Source: Dolomedes plantarius (Eukaryota; Arthropoda; Arachnida; Araneae; Dolomedidae). Taken from it: DNA of 64,000 nucleotides. Position 1 is the first letter of the stretch. Each line of letters opens with the position of its first letter. The position numbers and the translations under genes are program-made. This document shows, in pieces, positions 47,021 to 56,895 of the stretch. The DNA lies in contig OU015496.1 of assembly GCA_907164885.2 (NCBI GenBank), positions 138,979,534-139,043,533 of the forward strand, given 5' to 3'. The notes below the pieces were generated by a model. The model had not been told where the DNA came from, made no database searches, and saw nothing but the letters and a program-made list of their open reading frames with translations.

Positions 47021-47607
47021 CACTAGAAAAACGGGAATTTTTTTTTTACTAAAAAGACTGAACGCCGGCATTTAGACGGTTGGAAACAAAATGAAAAATA
47101 TAAAATATTTAATATTTTTTAAAATGGTTAAATACTTTAAATTTTGAACTATTTCATATCAATATATAATAAATTAGTATATATTTAGATGTATTTTTAT
47201 GTAGGTATGCGGAGATGACAACCTGGTATGGTTTATCCGTAAAAATACATGCATGGTTCGTGCAGTCCTTATTTTTCAACACCAATATTTCCGAAGAGCC
47301 AATATTTCTGTTATTTGCAAAAGGAGGAAGAGACAAAAAGCAACTAACATTTTTCCGGTATTATTTTAAAGATTTCTGTCTGTTTTCTATATTGTCGTCA
47401 AATCGACGGCTTTCAGTTTTAGTAAATATGCACAACACATTTTCTCCCCCTCTTTACTATCGAATACAATTTTGTGAATGTGTGTGCATATTTCGCGTAA
47501 AATTAGAAAAATTTATAAAATTTCAAAAGCCTGGGGAGATAAATAAAGACACAGCGTTCAATAGTATGTACGAAACCGTCAAAATGACGGCAGCCGTCTC
47601 TCTAGAG
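47021..47607. mobile_element. possible piggyBac-like non-autonomous element
   Basis: The left end CACTAGAAAAACGG and the complement of the right end (CTCTAGAGAGACGG) agree at 11 of 14 positions, with TTAA directly outside both (47017-47020 and 47608-47611). CNCTAGA is the common start of piggyBac elements. The interior has a 146-codon open frame (47215-47655) that overruns the right end and resembles no transposase. Confidence 0.45.
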
Positions 47608-48059
47608 TTAAAGAAAGGGAAAATCCTAATTATCATTAAGAATTGTGTAAAGTAAGAATTGCAGGACCGGGTACCCGTGGAAATTTATCTCCGGGTACCG
47701 AAAGTACGGTTCCAATGGTTATAGAACCAGATATTCGAAAGCAGTAAATCTTAGGTTTTTTACTTACGCAATAAACTAAAATACTTCATCTATATACAGT
47801 GGCTCCCAAAAGTGTTCGTACACTTACGATTTTCAATGAAATAGGGGTCTATCCATTGATTAAAATGAATATTTCAGAATGGGTATTTAATAATAAGATC
47901 TATAATCTATTCTTAACAAAACTACATGAAATATTTTGAAAACATAGTAAAACTTTATTTTTAAGAAACCAATAATCCAAAAGTAACAAAAACTTTATCT
48001 CACAAAAGTCATCGTACACTTGTAAAAAATCTCTACATATTAGTAGATATTCTAATTTT

Positions 48060-48502
48060 TCGTTAAATTAATATTTAGTAGGATATCCTTTAGCATCCAC
48101 AACAGCTTTTAAAAGTCTGGGAATAGATTGCTTTAGTTCTTTTGTAATTTTTGCATCAATGTTCATCCATTCTTCCATCATAATTGTTTTTAAGTTCGCT
48201 TTTCGTGTGAATGTCGTGTTTTCGTACTCGAACCTCCAGTTCTCTCCAAATATGTTCTATTGGGTTTAAATCTGGCGATTGAGGTGGTGTTTTCAAAACT
48301 TGTGGACAATTATAGAGACACCAGATGCGAAAGTTGAGAGTCGTGTGCTTAGGATCGTTATCTTGATAAAAACAAAGTTGTTTCCAATACCCAAATTTTG
48401 AGCTGATAATTTTAAATTGTCTCTTAAAATATTTATAAAAACAGCATGATTCATTATGCCATCAATAAATACCAAATTTCCTAGTCCTGATGCTGACATG
48501 CA
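48060..48502 (-). pseudogene. Tc1-like (DD34E) transposase, C-terminal half
   Basis: On the minus strand, after the hAT insertion point, it reads MSASGLGNLVFIDGIMNHAV. A one-base shift then leads to FYQDNDPKHTTLNFRIWC, SPDLNPIEHIWRELE and a decayed tail ending in FKSCCGC before a stop. The second Asp (QDND) and the Glu (NPIE) are present with 34 residues between them by my count, which is classical Tc1. The N-terminal half lies beyond the hAT element at 52436-53009. The frameshift precedes the second catalytic residue. Confidence 0.82.
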
Positions 48503-49002
48503 CCCCTACACATGGGCGGATCCAGCCGATTTTCAAGGGGGGGGCTGTCTTCCACCCGGGGGGGGAGGGGAGGTTATGGAATATTCCCTGCTCAGCGGAG
48601 GGACCGAGGGGCCTCCCCCAGAAATTTTTTTAAATATACAGTGCTTGAAAACTTCTTCTTATGCTATTTTAAGTGCCTCAAAAGCACCTTAAAATATTAT
48701 TTTAAACCAAGAAATTTACATTCTCTCCCAATGTAACATGAAAACTATGGCATTTTATTCAAATACGATACATTTAGATTTTTATTTTAATTAATAAACA
48801 TCTTGGTACAGTTTTATAACATATTGGTACATTTTTCATAATGTTATTGTTATGTAAATAATTTCAGACCTAATTAACTTAAATGTTACAAAATTGTCTC
48901 AAATCTTAAACTGTTGAGGACAAAGGATCTATCAGGCTATATTACGTAAAGACAGTATTTATAAATCTAATTCAACCTATTAAAAACTTTTAATATGTTA
49001 TA

Positions 49003-50221
49003 CACTGAAGTGCCACTGAATTAGGGATAGCAAAGCCTATGCAAATTGTGTAGCGCTGCGCATCATATATGCGCAAGTGAGGGCGCTGTGGTAACTGCAT
49101 ATATAGCTCATACTGTGGTTGTTCTAATTAGTTGTTGGAAATGCCAGTATGGGTAAACTGCCTGATTTAGACGCCTTCGATCGCGGACAAATCGTAGGTG
49201 CGCGACGCATGGGCCATTCAATTTCCAAAATCGTCAGACAGCTAGCATTTTCAAGGTCGACAGTGTCAAGAGTATACCAAGAATACATGGATGGTGGAAA
49301 AAAAACTAGCGATCGGGCAAACTGCAAAGGACAATTAGCCTTGACAGTGCGTGGTGAGAGGCGGCTCAGGCGTATTGTACGTAGCCAGCGAAGCCAAACA
49401 TTAGCTCAAATTACCACCCAGTTTAATGACGGTGCCAGTCGTACAGTCAGTAAACGGACTGTGCAACGCTCGCTCCACCGTATGGGTTTCGGGAGCTGTC
49501 GACCTACGAGAGTACCATTGCTCTATACTCGCCATCGGGCTGCACGTCTTGCCTGGGCAAGAGAGCACAGAGACTGGAGTGTAGAGGACTGGAAACGAGT
49601 AGCATGGAGTGATGAGTCTCGATTCCGACTACTTAACGCCGACGGGAGGCTGAGAATATGGCGTCAGGGTCATGAAACCATGGATCCTGCATGCCTGGCT
49701 GGAACTGTACAAGGGCATGGTGGCTCAATCATGGTCTGGGGTGTTTTTCCGTGGCACAGTTTGGGATCTTTGGTGCGTGTACCAACCTCCCTCAATGCAA
49801 TTCGGTACGTAGAGTTGCTGGGTGATCACCTCCATCCGTTTATGCTGTTCTATTATCCGCACGGTAATGGAGTTTTCCAGCAAGACAACTGTACCTCTCA
49901 CAAGTCCCGGTTGGCTACTGGCTGGTTGGATGAGCATTACTCTGACTTCTCTGTCATGAATTGGCCTCCTAGAAGCCCAGACTTAAATCGTATTGAGCAT
50001 CTTTGGGATGTTTTGGAACAAGGCGTGAAAGGCCATCACACAGCACCAAAGAACCTTACTGAATTATAGACAGCTTTAGCCAATATTTGGCAAGCCATTC
50101 CCGTGGAACGTTTCCAGAAACTTGTTGAATCTATGCCTCGTCGTGTGGCAGCCGTTATCAAGGCCAGAGGAGGCCCAACTCGTTACTAGGTAGGTATCCC
50201 AAATTCAGTGGCACTTCAGTG
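49003..50221 (+). mobile_element. second Tc1-like DD36E element, 1219 bp, innermost layer
   Basis: Inverted ends of about 25 bp (CACTGAAGTGCCACTGAATT and onwards) are flanked by TA at 49001-49002 and 50222-50223. It lies inside the hAT element, downstream of that element's transposase. Its length equals the element at 36004-37222. Confidence 0.93.
49149..50189 (+). pseudogene. DD36E Tc1-like transposase with a single premature stop
   Basis: From ATG 49149 the frame reads MGKLPDLDAFDRGQIVGARR, with paired helix-turn-helix motifs (ISKIVRQLAFSRSTVSRVYQ and QRSLHRMGF) and KRVAWSDESRFR. It continues through GSIMVWGVF, GVFQQDNCTSHKSR and SPDLNRIEHLWD. Catalytic residues D155, D246 and E283 are all present, with 36 residues between the last two (DD36E). 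The usual NPIE is NRIE. A TAG at 50067-50069 stands where a Trp codon is expected. Beyond it the same frame continues (ALANIWQAIP, ESMPRRVAAV) to the normal stop at 50189. Full length would be 346 codons, exactly that of the copy at 36151. Only about 40 C-terminal residues are lost, so this is the best preserved transposase here. Confidence 0.92.
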
Positions 50222-50340
50222 TATTTAATAAAGTAAAATACATTGCTCCCTTTGTCCAAGCTGTGATAATTTAACATATAAAAGAAACTGATATTTGGAA
50301 ATTTTTATGTAGGTTTGAGGTGACAAAAACAAGTTTTAAC

Positions 50341-52070
50341 CTAAACAACAAAGTCCAACTTCCTTTTCATCATTTTAGCAAACCTATCAACGACTTTTTT
50401 TGCATCAACTTTGTCCGCAATTCCTCTGTGAATGTTTAGCAGTTCTAATGCTACAAGTCTATCCTTTCTCATGGTTGTTCTCATCCAGTCCTTCAACCTT
50501 CGAAGGGTTGAAAAGGACTTCTCGGCAGTAACTGTGCTAACCGGCAGAGTTGCAAAAATCTTGATCAATTCGTGTATTGCAGGATAAACCTCTTTGTCAC
50601 ACTTGATGAGAGTTTCAATGCCTGTTTCTGGAATTTCTTCATTTTGTTGTCTTTGGTTGCTGATTTAACCATTTGTTTTGCCACAGGACAACTTCATTGC
50701 TAAAAACAACTCTACTATGACTTGAAATGTTACCCACAGCAAACTGAAATCTAGAAAACAAGACCTTAGCTGATTCTCTTAGGTTTTTTGGGGACATTTT
50801 AACAACCGAAGTGGGTATCAGGATTGACAGTTCAAGGAGTTTCATAATGTCATCTAGGAATCTATCTTTGATATCTTGAAGTATCCTGTCTAATATAGGA
50901 ATGTAAATTGTTACTCTGTAGAATTCCTCAAGCTCGACAGTGTTGGGGTTGGTTCGTTTTTTTTTTGCCTTTGAGCAATACGAGGCAAAGACACCTCCGT
51001 ACCCATATCTTCAGCTAAACCTGTTGCTACAAGATATACATCATGGAAAAACTCTTCACACTCTGATCTTCTCTGTTCCAAGGTAGAACAAGTAGATTGA
51101 AGAGCTTCACTGGCTTCTTTTTGGTCAATGCTCTTTTTTTGGAATAGCCGGCTAAGAAGAAGAGTGATAGCTAATATGTCTGCTAGAGACGCAATGGAAA
51201 CTATGAAAGAACTAGTGACTATATTATTTAAAAGAGACAGTGCTTCGGTTTCTTTCCAAGTACTTACAACTTCAAGCACTTCATGAATTTTTGGAAGGCT
51301 TGAACAAAACAAATGAATACTATCGTGGCGTTCCACCCATCTTGTTTGGCAGAGCCCTAAAAGCTGTCTGCCCAATTTTTGTTTTAAGACAGAGTTTCTC
51401 TTTGGGCTTGCTGTAAAAAAAGAAATAACTGATTTTATGGTGTCGACTGCACTTCTTACCTCTTGAATCTTAGAGGCCTTTGTCAGTGTCAAATTCAAAG
51501 CATGGTTTAAGCACGGACAATGGGTGGCGTTGACAGCACAACGTTTCACAGCATTTACTGCTCCCTTTACCTCAGACACCATACTACTACATCCATCAGT
51601 GGCTATTCCTACACAGTTTTCTGGGTCCAAATTATGTTTTTAATTAATCCAAGCACAGTACTTCCTATCACTTCACCAGTCAAGGAGGGTTCACTTAAGT
51701 CTTCTTCATGTGCAAAAGCTTCAACGGGTTTTCTGGAATCCACAAAGTCCAGGAAATCTTCATAAACATTTCCTTCGTAGCAGTAGCGTGTGGAAAATGT
51801 CAGTTGTGAATCATGAGCAGCATCTGTTGTTTCATCAAATAATATGCTATAGTATTTTGCAGCTTTGATTCGTTCCAGTATGACATTTCGGACTTCAGTT
51901 CCGCAACAATTGATTAATTCATTTTGAATCGTTTTACTAGAGTACACTGCATTAGCGCATGCTGACTGGAGGTGTTTGCTGAGATTCTCATCTCCTGATT
52001 CGATACGAAAACGCACCAGTTCTCTGAAATTTCCTTCGTTTTGGGTTTGAATTTCCTTTATTACTCGACC
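50341..52070 (-). pseudogene. hAT transposase pseudogene (ZMYM1/DUF4371-like type)
   Basis: The reading runs from about 52070 downwards: NEGNFRELVRFRIESGDENL, SKTIQNELINCCGTEV, YYSILFDETTDAAHDSQLT, then a shift near 51620 to GIATDGCSSMVSEVKG. After that come CPCLNHALNLTL, CQTRWVERHDSI, another shift near 50920, KLLELSILIPTSVV, and finally LPVSTVTAEKSFSTLRRLKD, the hAT dimerisation motif, ending at 50341. The FDETTD and ATDG aspartates and the C-terminal TAEKSFSTLRRLK block place it among hAT transposases of the ZMYM1-like, DUF4371-containing group. At least three frameshifts and stops are present, and the BED or TTF zinc-finger N-terminus is missing, since only ~350 bp remain before the right end. 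Confidence 0.85.
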
Positions 52071-52435
52071 CGTTATTCAATAACAACAAGTCAACACACA
52101 CTGAACCTGTCTTTGTGTCACTCACGCTGTGCGACGGGAGGGAAAGGGATTTTGGTGCGTCTGGTGATGGGGCTCGGCGATCGCGTATCTATTTTTGTAC
52201 ACTAGACTTGACCTTCAAGCGAAATGCACTGTACTGACGCACTTCTAATCGACAAGCACGTTTATACTTAACGTTTCTTTCCCCAAAAGTTGGCACTAGC
52301 ACTACATATTATTTGTTACTTTATTTTCTTTGCTTTTTGTAATCTTGAGTTCTTTCTCTAAATTAAAAAATATGACCTAAAGGGGGGGCTGCAGCCCCCT
52401 CAGCCCCCCCCCCTGGATCCGCCCCTGCCCCTACA

Positions 52436-53009
52436 CAAGGATATCTCCACCGGCATGCTTAACTGTTCCTACTAAGTTCTTGGGATTAAGTTCCTCATTT
52501 TTTTCTTCTCCATACAATTATACGCCCATCAGCACCAAAAATGTTCATCGGCAAATAAGACATTATTCCAATAGGTTTGGGGCTTATTTATCATTGATAG
52601 TGCTAAGGGAAGCCTAAACTTTCTGTTTTTCTCACTCACAAAAAATTTTCTATGGGCAGAACGCCCATGTAATCCAGCTGTTCTGAGAACTCGTCAAAAA
52701 ATTTCAGGTGAAATTGAAGTAGAAAATGTTTCATTAAATTCTGCAGAAACTTTTACAGCACTCAAACGTGAATTTTTCACAAATTTTCTAATTATAAATC
52801 TCTGATCACGCTTTGTTAACTTTGCCGTACGACCTTTTCTTACCTTGTTTTCGATCCAATTTTCTTCTTTAAAGCGTTTTTTCACATACTGCACAGTAGA
52901 ATGGGATAAATTAAGTAATTTAGCAATATTCCGAACTGATTTACCACTACTATGATGAAAAATAATCAGTTTTCGAATGCTGTTTGTTGTTTCTTTACGA
53001 CTACGAGCC
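52436..53009 (-). pseudogene. Tc1-like (DD34E) transposase, N-terminal half
   Basis: Minus-strand reading from about 53009: ARSRKETTNSIRKLIIFHHS, SVRNIAKLLNLSHSTVQYVK, NKVRKGRTAKLTKRDQRFII and TAGLHGRSAHRKFF. It continues to NVLFADEHFWC with the first catalytic Asp, and then into the point where the hAT element interrupts it (CCCCTACA). Stops and a frameshift occur after SPEIF and within the catalytic domain. The C-terminal half is at 48060-48502. Confidence 0.82.
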
Positions 53010-53888
53010 TATTTTTAAATAATAAATAGAATATTACGGAGTAGGCAAGCAAAAATTAAAGCCAAACGATATTTTAAATTCCACCACAATTAAAAAAAAA
53101 TAAAGTGCCAGACGATAATTTTAATTATGAATTTATCCGAAAATATTTCAGTGTACGATTACTTTTGCGAGATAAAGTTTTTGTTACTTTTTGATTACTG
53201 GTTTCTTAAAAATAAAGTTTTACTATGTTTTCAAAATATTTCATGTAGTTTTGTTAATAATAGATTATAGATCTTATTATTAAATACCCATTCTGAAATA
53301 TTCATTTTAATTAATGGATAGACCCCTATTTCCTTGAAATTAGTAAGTGTACGAACACTTTTGGGAGCCACTGTATATAAAACAGTTCCGTAACTGACTC
53401 ACTGACTGACTGACTGACTGACATACAACGCACAGACCAAACCGCTAGACCTAAAGGGCTGAAATTTTGCATGGCGATTCTTCTTATGGTGTAGGGGTGC
53501 AGTAACAAAGATTTTTGAAAAATTCTTCTTAGATTTTTTTAAATTAAATTTTTAAGCTGTTTTTGTAACTTTTTTAAAGTTTGCATTTAATATAATAATT
53601 TGAGGGTTATAAAATTTATATCACGAGAAAGATCATAAAAATTCCTTTAAAATGAAATCTTTTTCGAATCTATACCTCCATTTTCTATTTTTTGGTGAAT
53701 TTTTAAAGATTAAATTTTAGAATTTAATTTATTAAATGCTAATCACGTGATTTCTTTTTCTGGTACTTTAAATAAATTTATCGTCACGTGCGTAACAACT
53801 AAATAGACGAAAAAAAAATTTTTCTTGCTAATGCGGCATAAGATTGGACGTTATTTTGTCTATATCCCTTACGATTTTTGGTACTTTG

Positions 53889-54479
53889 GGATTATCCCGT
53901 CGACCATTTTCGCCAAACCCGATTCATTTTTGCCAAACCCGATATTATCACCAAAAGGTACCTTTTGCGCCATTAACCGCAAATTTTATCACATTTACTG
54001 TGTAATCCTTGACTACGCGAGTTAGTGTTCTGTAGCGTGTTGAAATATACTGTTTTTTTTTTACTCCGCTGCAAAATGATTCGAATTTAGAATTTGCCTA
54101 GCACCGAAGAGAGTGCAGTGGCATATTTTCACGAGTATGGAATCATTTCTTCTAAGAAAATGTGCGTGAATGGCGACTGCACAAGGATAATGACTTGTTT
54201 GTTTGCGCTTTAAAAGCTATCAAGGATTTTTGGCCGCCGAAATGATTGATAATAATACATATGGTTAGATTCAAGAATAATTCAATGTGTAATTATAAAA
54301 AAATAGAGGTTTTAACTTTGTTTTGATTCTTTTTATTAATAATGTGTTTTAATAATATTTTTGTATTAATAATAAATTTAATGTGTTTAGAATGTTTATT
54401 TTGGAAATTGCTTTTCATTATGATGGCACCAAAGGATCTGCGTATTTTCGCGAGCGTTGACAGGTCGACGGAATAATCC
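53889..54479 (+). mobile_element. Merlin-like MITE with captured transposase ends, inside Helitron copy 2
   Basis: Inverted ends GGATTATCCCGTCGACC (53889-53905) and GGTCGACGGAATAATCC (54463-54479) differ at one base. From about 54076 the plus strand reads NLPSTEESAVAYFHEYGIIS, SKKMCVNGD and then, after a gap, ALKAIKDFWPPK with a stop. These resemble the first residues with the zinc-ribbon Cys, and the last residues, of ISXO2/IS1595-type transposases. A flanking target duplication was not found, so the class is tentative. Confidence 0.45.
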
Positions 54480-54550
54480 TAAAATACCCGATTTTTTTAT
54501 AAATATATATTTTTTTTTCTACATCAATTGTATAGATTGATCGTCGCATT

Positions 54551-54553
<3 letters not shown>

Positions 54554-54592
<39 letters not shown>
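54554..54592. repeat. (TA)n microsatellite
   Basis: A pure TA run within Helitron copy 2. Confidence 0.9.
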
Positions 54593-54595
<3 letters not shown>

Positions 54596-54665
54596 CATTA
54601 GTTGCATACATTGACCGTTATTTAACTTGAATGTACTCCGTAGCGAAGTGCGGGTTTTCAGCTAG

Positions 54666-55234
54666 TACATAAATATAGTTTTTTTATTAATTTTTATCGC
54701 AAATGTTTTGTGGTTCATTTTTTTTTATCCAAACCCGGATAATACCCAGATAATCCTTTTTGAAAAAATTTGAGAACTGAAACCCGGTTCTGAATTGTTA
54801 GTCCGATTCTGCAATCCTTAATCTAAAGTATATATAATCATGCGTTTAAGTTTTAAAATTACTTTTTAAATAAGTTTATTTTTTTGCGAAAATTTGTTTG
54901 CAAATAGGCAGATAATATTTTGATGTTTCTGAGGATGTATAACTGCTATTTCCCTGGATAAAAGTTTGAACCTTGGTTCGAATTCTTGAGACTAGTAGTC
55001 TACAAATTGAAGTATCGTGAGGATTTAAGGACCTTTTATTTTTCGAATTACTTTCCTTACATATTACTCCTGTCTTTCCGTTACCATTTTCTTAAGGCTG
55101 TGAGCCTCACATTGAGCACATTTTTTTTGCCTTTTTATAATTTTTTTTAAATTTCCCTTTGGAAGATTCTGATATTTTTCCTCCATGAATATTTGTCACA
55201 TGTTTTCTGATGGTCTTTTATCGTTCTTTGGGAT
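54666..55234. other. no gene seen
   Basis: AT-rich. A possible B box-like GGTTCGAATTC near 54978 has no partner A box. Confidence 0.4.
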
Positions 55235-55335
55235 GCCTCTATAACACTGTCTCTCAGGATCGGAATTCGATCCCGGGTCTCCTAGCCTCGAGACCAGTAT
55301 TTTACCTTCAGAACTATTTTGCCCTCTGTGTTCGA
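55235..55335 (-). repeat. tRNA-like SINE head
   Basis: On the minus strand an A box-like TAGTTCTGAAGGTAAAATAC precedes a B box-like CGGGATCGAATTCCG, at wider spacing than in a tRNA. No tail was recognised. Confidence 0.38.
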
Positions 55336-56008
55336 AAGCCGACCTTGGCAGACGATGTTACAATGATTGCAGAGGAAAACGAAATCTGTTAGAAATTCAT
55401 AAAAAGATATTTTATTTTATTAGCTCATATGTTAAAGTGAGAACTATCCAACTCATGCTGTAATCAAAATGGCTGAAAATCATATATAAATACCCTTATA
55501 TAAATAAATTGGAAAATTTTATTAGAAAAAAAGATGTATTGACGTGTCTCGCGTATAAATTTAAAAGCATGCGGCCTTAAGAATGTCATATGTCGTTTAA
55601 AGAAAGTAAAGGAAGCCCTTTTTTCTGTTATTACTGCCGATTTACCATCTAATTAACCTTGAAATTTTTGCCTTGGGGCTAAAGAATACTCTGGAGTCTA
55701 GAGAAAGTCCTCTTTCAGTGATATCTACGCATATTAATACAGGATGCATCCCTAAACGGATCATAATTTCCTTCACTTAACCTCGTCCTTGATTTATTGA
55801 CACTTTCCTTGTACCTTGACAGTGCCATAGTAGTCTTGAATTAACTCTTTGGTATTTAGATCTTAGTGTATCCTTAAAGTGAATCCTTGGCTGACACGGA
55901 TTTGAAAGAACACCCTTCCTAATTATTCACCCCAGTCAATTCAATAATTACGATTTGTTTTAATTAAATTAACGGACAACAGATGTTTGTTACCCAACAT
56001 TCTTTTTC
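55336..56008. other. no gene seen
   Basis: AT-rich, without a supported feature. Confidence 0.4.
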
Positions 56009-56272
56009 TTAACGTAGGTTTACATTCCTCCATAACGGTCCTCTGGGAAGCAAAATTTGTGACGCTAAAACCGTCGTCGCGGGTTATAAATCAAGAGTTG
56101 CAGAGTAGACATATGTAACTTATTTTTCTTACCATCGACCTATTCTGCATAGGCTTATCACTCATCCTTCTCTTCGTATGAATGAATTTTATTGTAAAAA
56201 AAAGAGGTAAGCAACGATAAGTAATCCTACGTTAATAACCCGCGGTAGTTTTGTTAAAAGAGACCTCCTGAA
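56009..56272 (-). mobile_element. MITE of the TTAACGTAGGATTAC family, copy 5, with a different centre
   Basis: A minus-strand copy with TTAACGTAGGTTTACATTCC at its right arm, GTAATCCTACGTTAATAACC and AGGTCTCTTTTAAC at the left arm. The centre (about 56090-56195) lacks the GGTACTTTTCTG block and the (TA)n array seen in the other copies. Confidence 0.7.
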
Positions 56273-56437
56273 TTCAATTTTAAAAAAAATATTAATAATA
56301 CTTTCTTTCTACACTTTCTACAAACTATGAAACTATGACTACTTTTCTTAGTTACAAATGTATCGTAATAGAGTTGCATAACACTTTGCAATGTTAATAA
56401 CAACTAATCGCTATTTGTTGTTGTGCCAGTTCAACAG

Positions 56438-56605
56438 GGCCGAAGGATGGCCGAATGGCTAGGGCACTGGTAACTGAATGTTCGAGTCCCACTCTTGGCA
56501 GGGACGTTTGTAGCCGTTCGGAATCAGCTTTAAGCAGTAGGCCCCTGTCTAGTTAGCCGTCGTGTAGCGATCCATACTAAACCAATGCGGCAGGCATTTT
56601 AATTT
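56438..56605 (+). repeat. tRNA-derived SINE (same family as 9361-9506)
   Basis: A box-like GGATGGCCGAATGGCTAGGG, B box-like AATGTTCGAGTCCCACTC, then GTAGCCGTTCGGAATCAGC and TTAAGCAGTAGGCCC, matching the minus-strand copy at 9361-9506. Confidence 0.75.
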
Positions 56606-56692
56606 TTTTACTTCGCCACTTTTTTTACTTTGTCACAGCGAGGTTTGTTGGTTTCATATATTCGATTCACCGTATAGGTAAACAACAATAGC

Positions 56693-56895
56693 TTTTAGTG
56701 CCATCCAAATTTTAACGGAACATCCCAAGGGGTGACATCTTGTGGACTTGTACCTTCCTCCCACCCACGTACCACAGGGAGAAATTGTCCAGCCAACGGA
56801 TTTATCCTTCCCATGCCCAGCGTAGACGCATGGGCACTTATAGGCGCTTTCCAGAATTCGACCCGAGACAACGGTGGTTCCAGAGGGGGGCCGTA
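56693..56895 (-). repeat. possible SINE body
   Basis: Locally GC-rich. On the minus strand a B box-like CGGGTCGAATTCTGG is followed by a body with CCCATGCGTCTACGC and CACCCCTTGGGATG. The A box side runs into homopolymer G/T tracts. Only one copy is seen. Confidence 0.35.

Larger units (their letters stand above)
48511..52427 (-). mobile_element. hAT element with exact 8-bp target duplication
   Basis: The ends CATGGGCGGATCCAG at left and CTGGATCCGCCCCTG at right are inverted repeats (one mismatch), and CCCCTACA flanks both sides exactly (48503-48510 and 52428-52435). The duplicated target is Tc1 transposase sequence, proving insertion into the Tc1 element. The 3917-bp length includes a 1219-bp nested element. 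Confidence 0.95.
47797..53373 (-). mobile_element. Tc1-like element with 224-bp IR/DR-type ends, split by a hAT element
   Basis: The terminal repeats are 47797-48020 and 53150-53373, almost identical, starting CAGTGGCTCCCAAAAGTGTT, with TA on both sides (47795-47796 and 53374-53375). Each repeat contains the short motif AAAAGTNNTCGTACACT twice, at its outer end and at its inner end, the IR/DR layout known from Sleeping Beauty-type elements. Its own length without the hAT insert is about 1.65 kb. Confidence 0.9.
47789..54665 (+). mobile_element. Helitron-like element, copy 2, split by nested insertions
   Basis: The first eight bases (A|TCTATATA, 47789-47796) are followed by a Tc1 element. The Helitron resumes at 53376 with TATAAAACAGTTC, the CTGACTGACTGAC repeat and CATGGCGATTCTTCTTAT. 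It ends GTAGCGAAGTGCGGGTTTTC followed by AGCTAG (54665) and T. Removal of the Tc1 element and one TA leaves about 1.3 kb. It is longer than copy 1 mainly because of the Merlin-like MITE at 53889-54479. Confidence 0.68.

Noticed and set aside
47215..47655. 146-codon ATG-initiated open frame
   Set aside because: It crosses the right boundary of a candidate element and shows no domain, signal peptide or splice context. Kept only as a note.
54955..55025. SINE head with GGTTCGAATTC near 54978
   Set aside because: Only a B box-like match. No A box at suitable distance and no tail.
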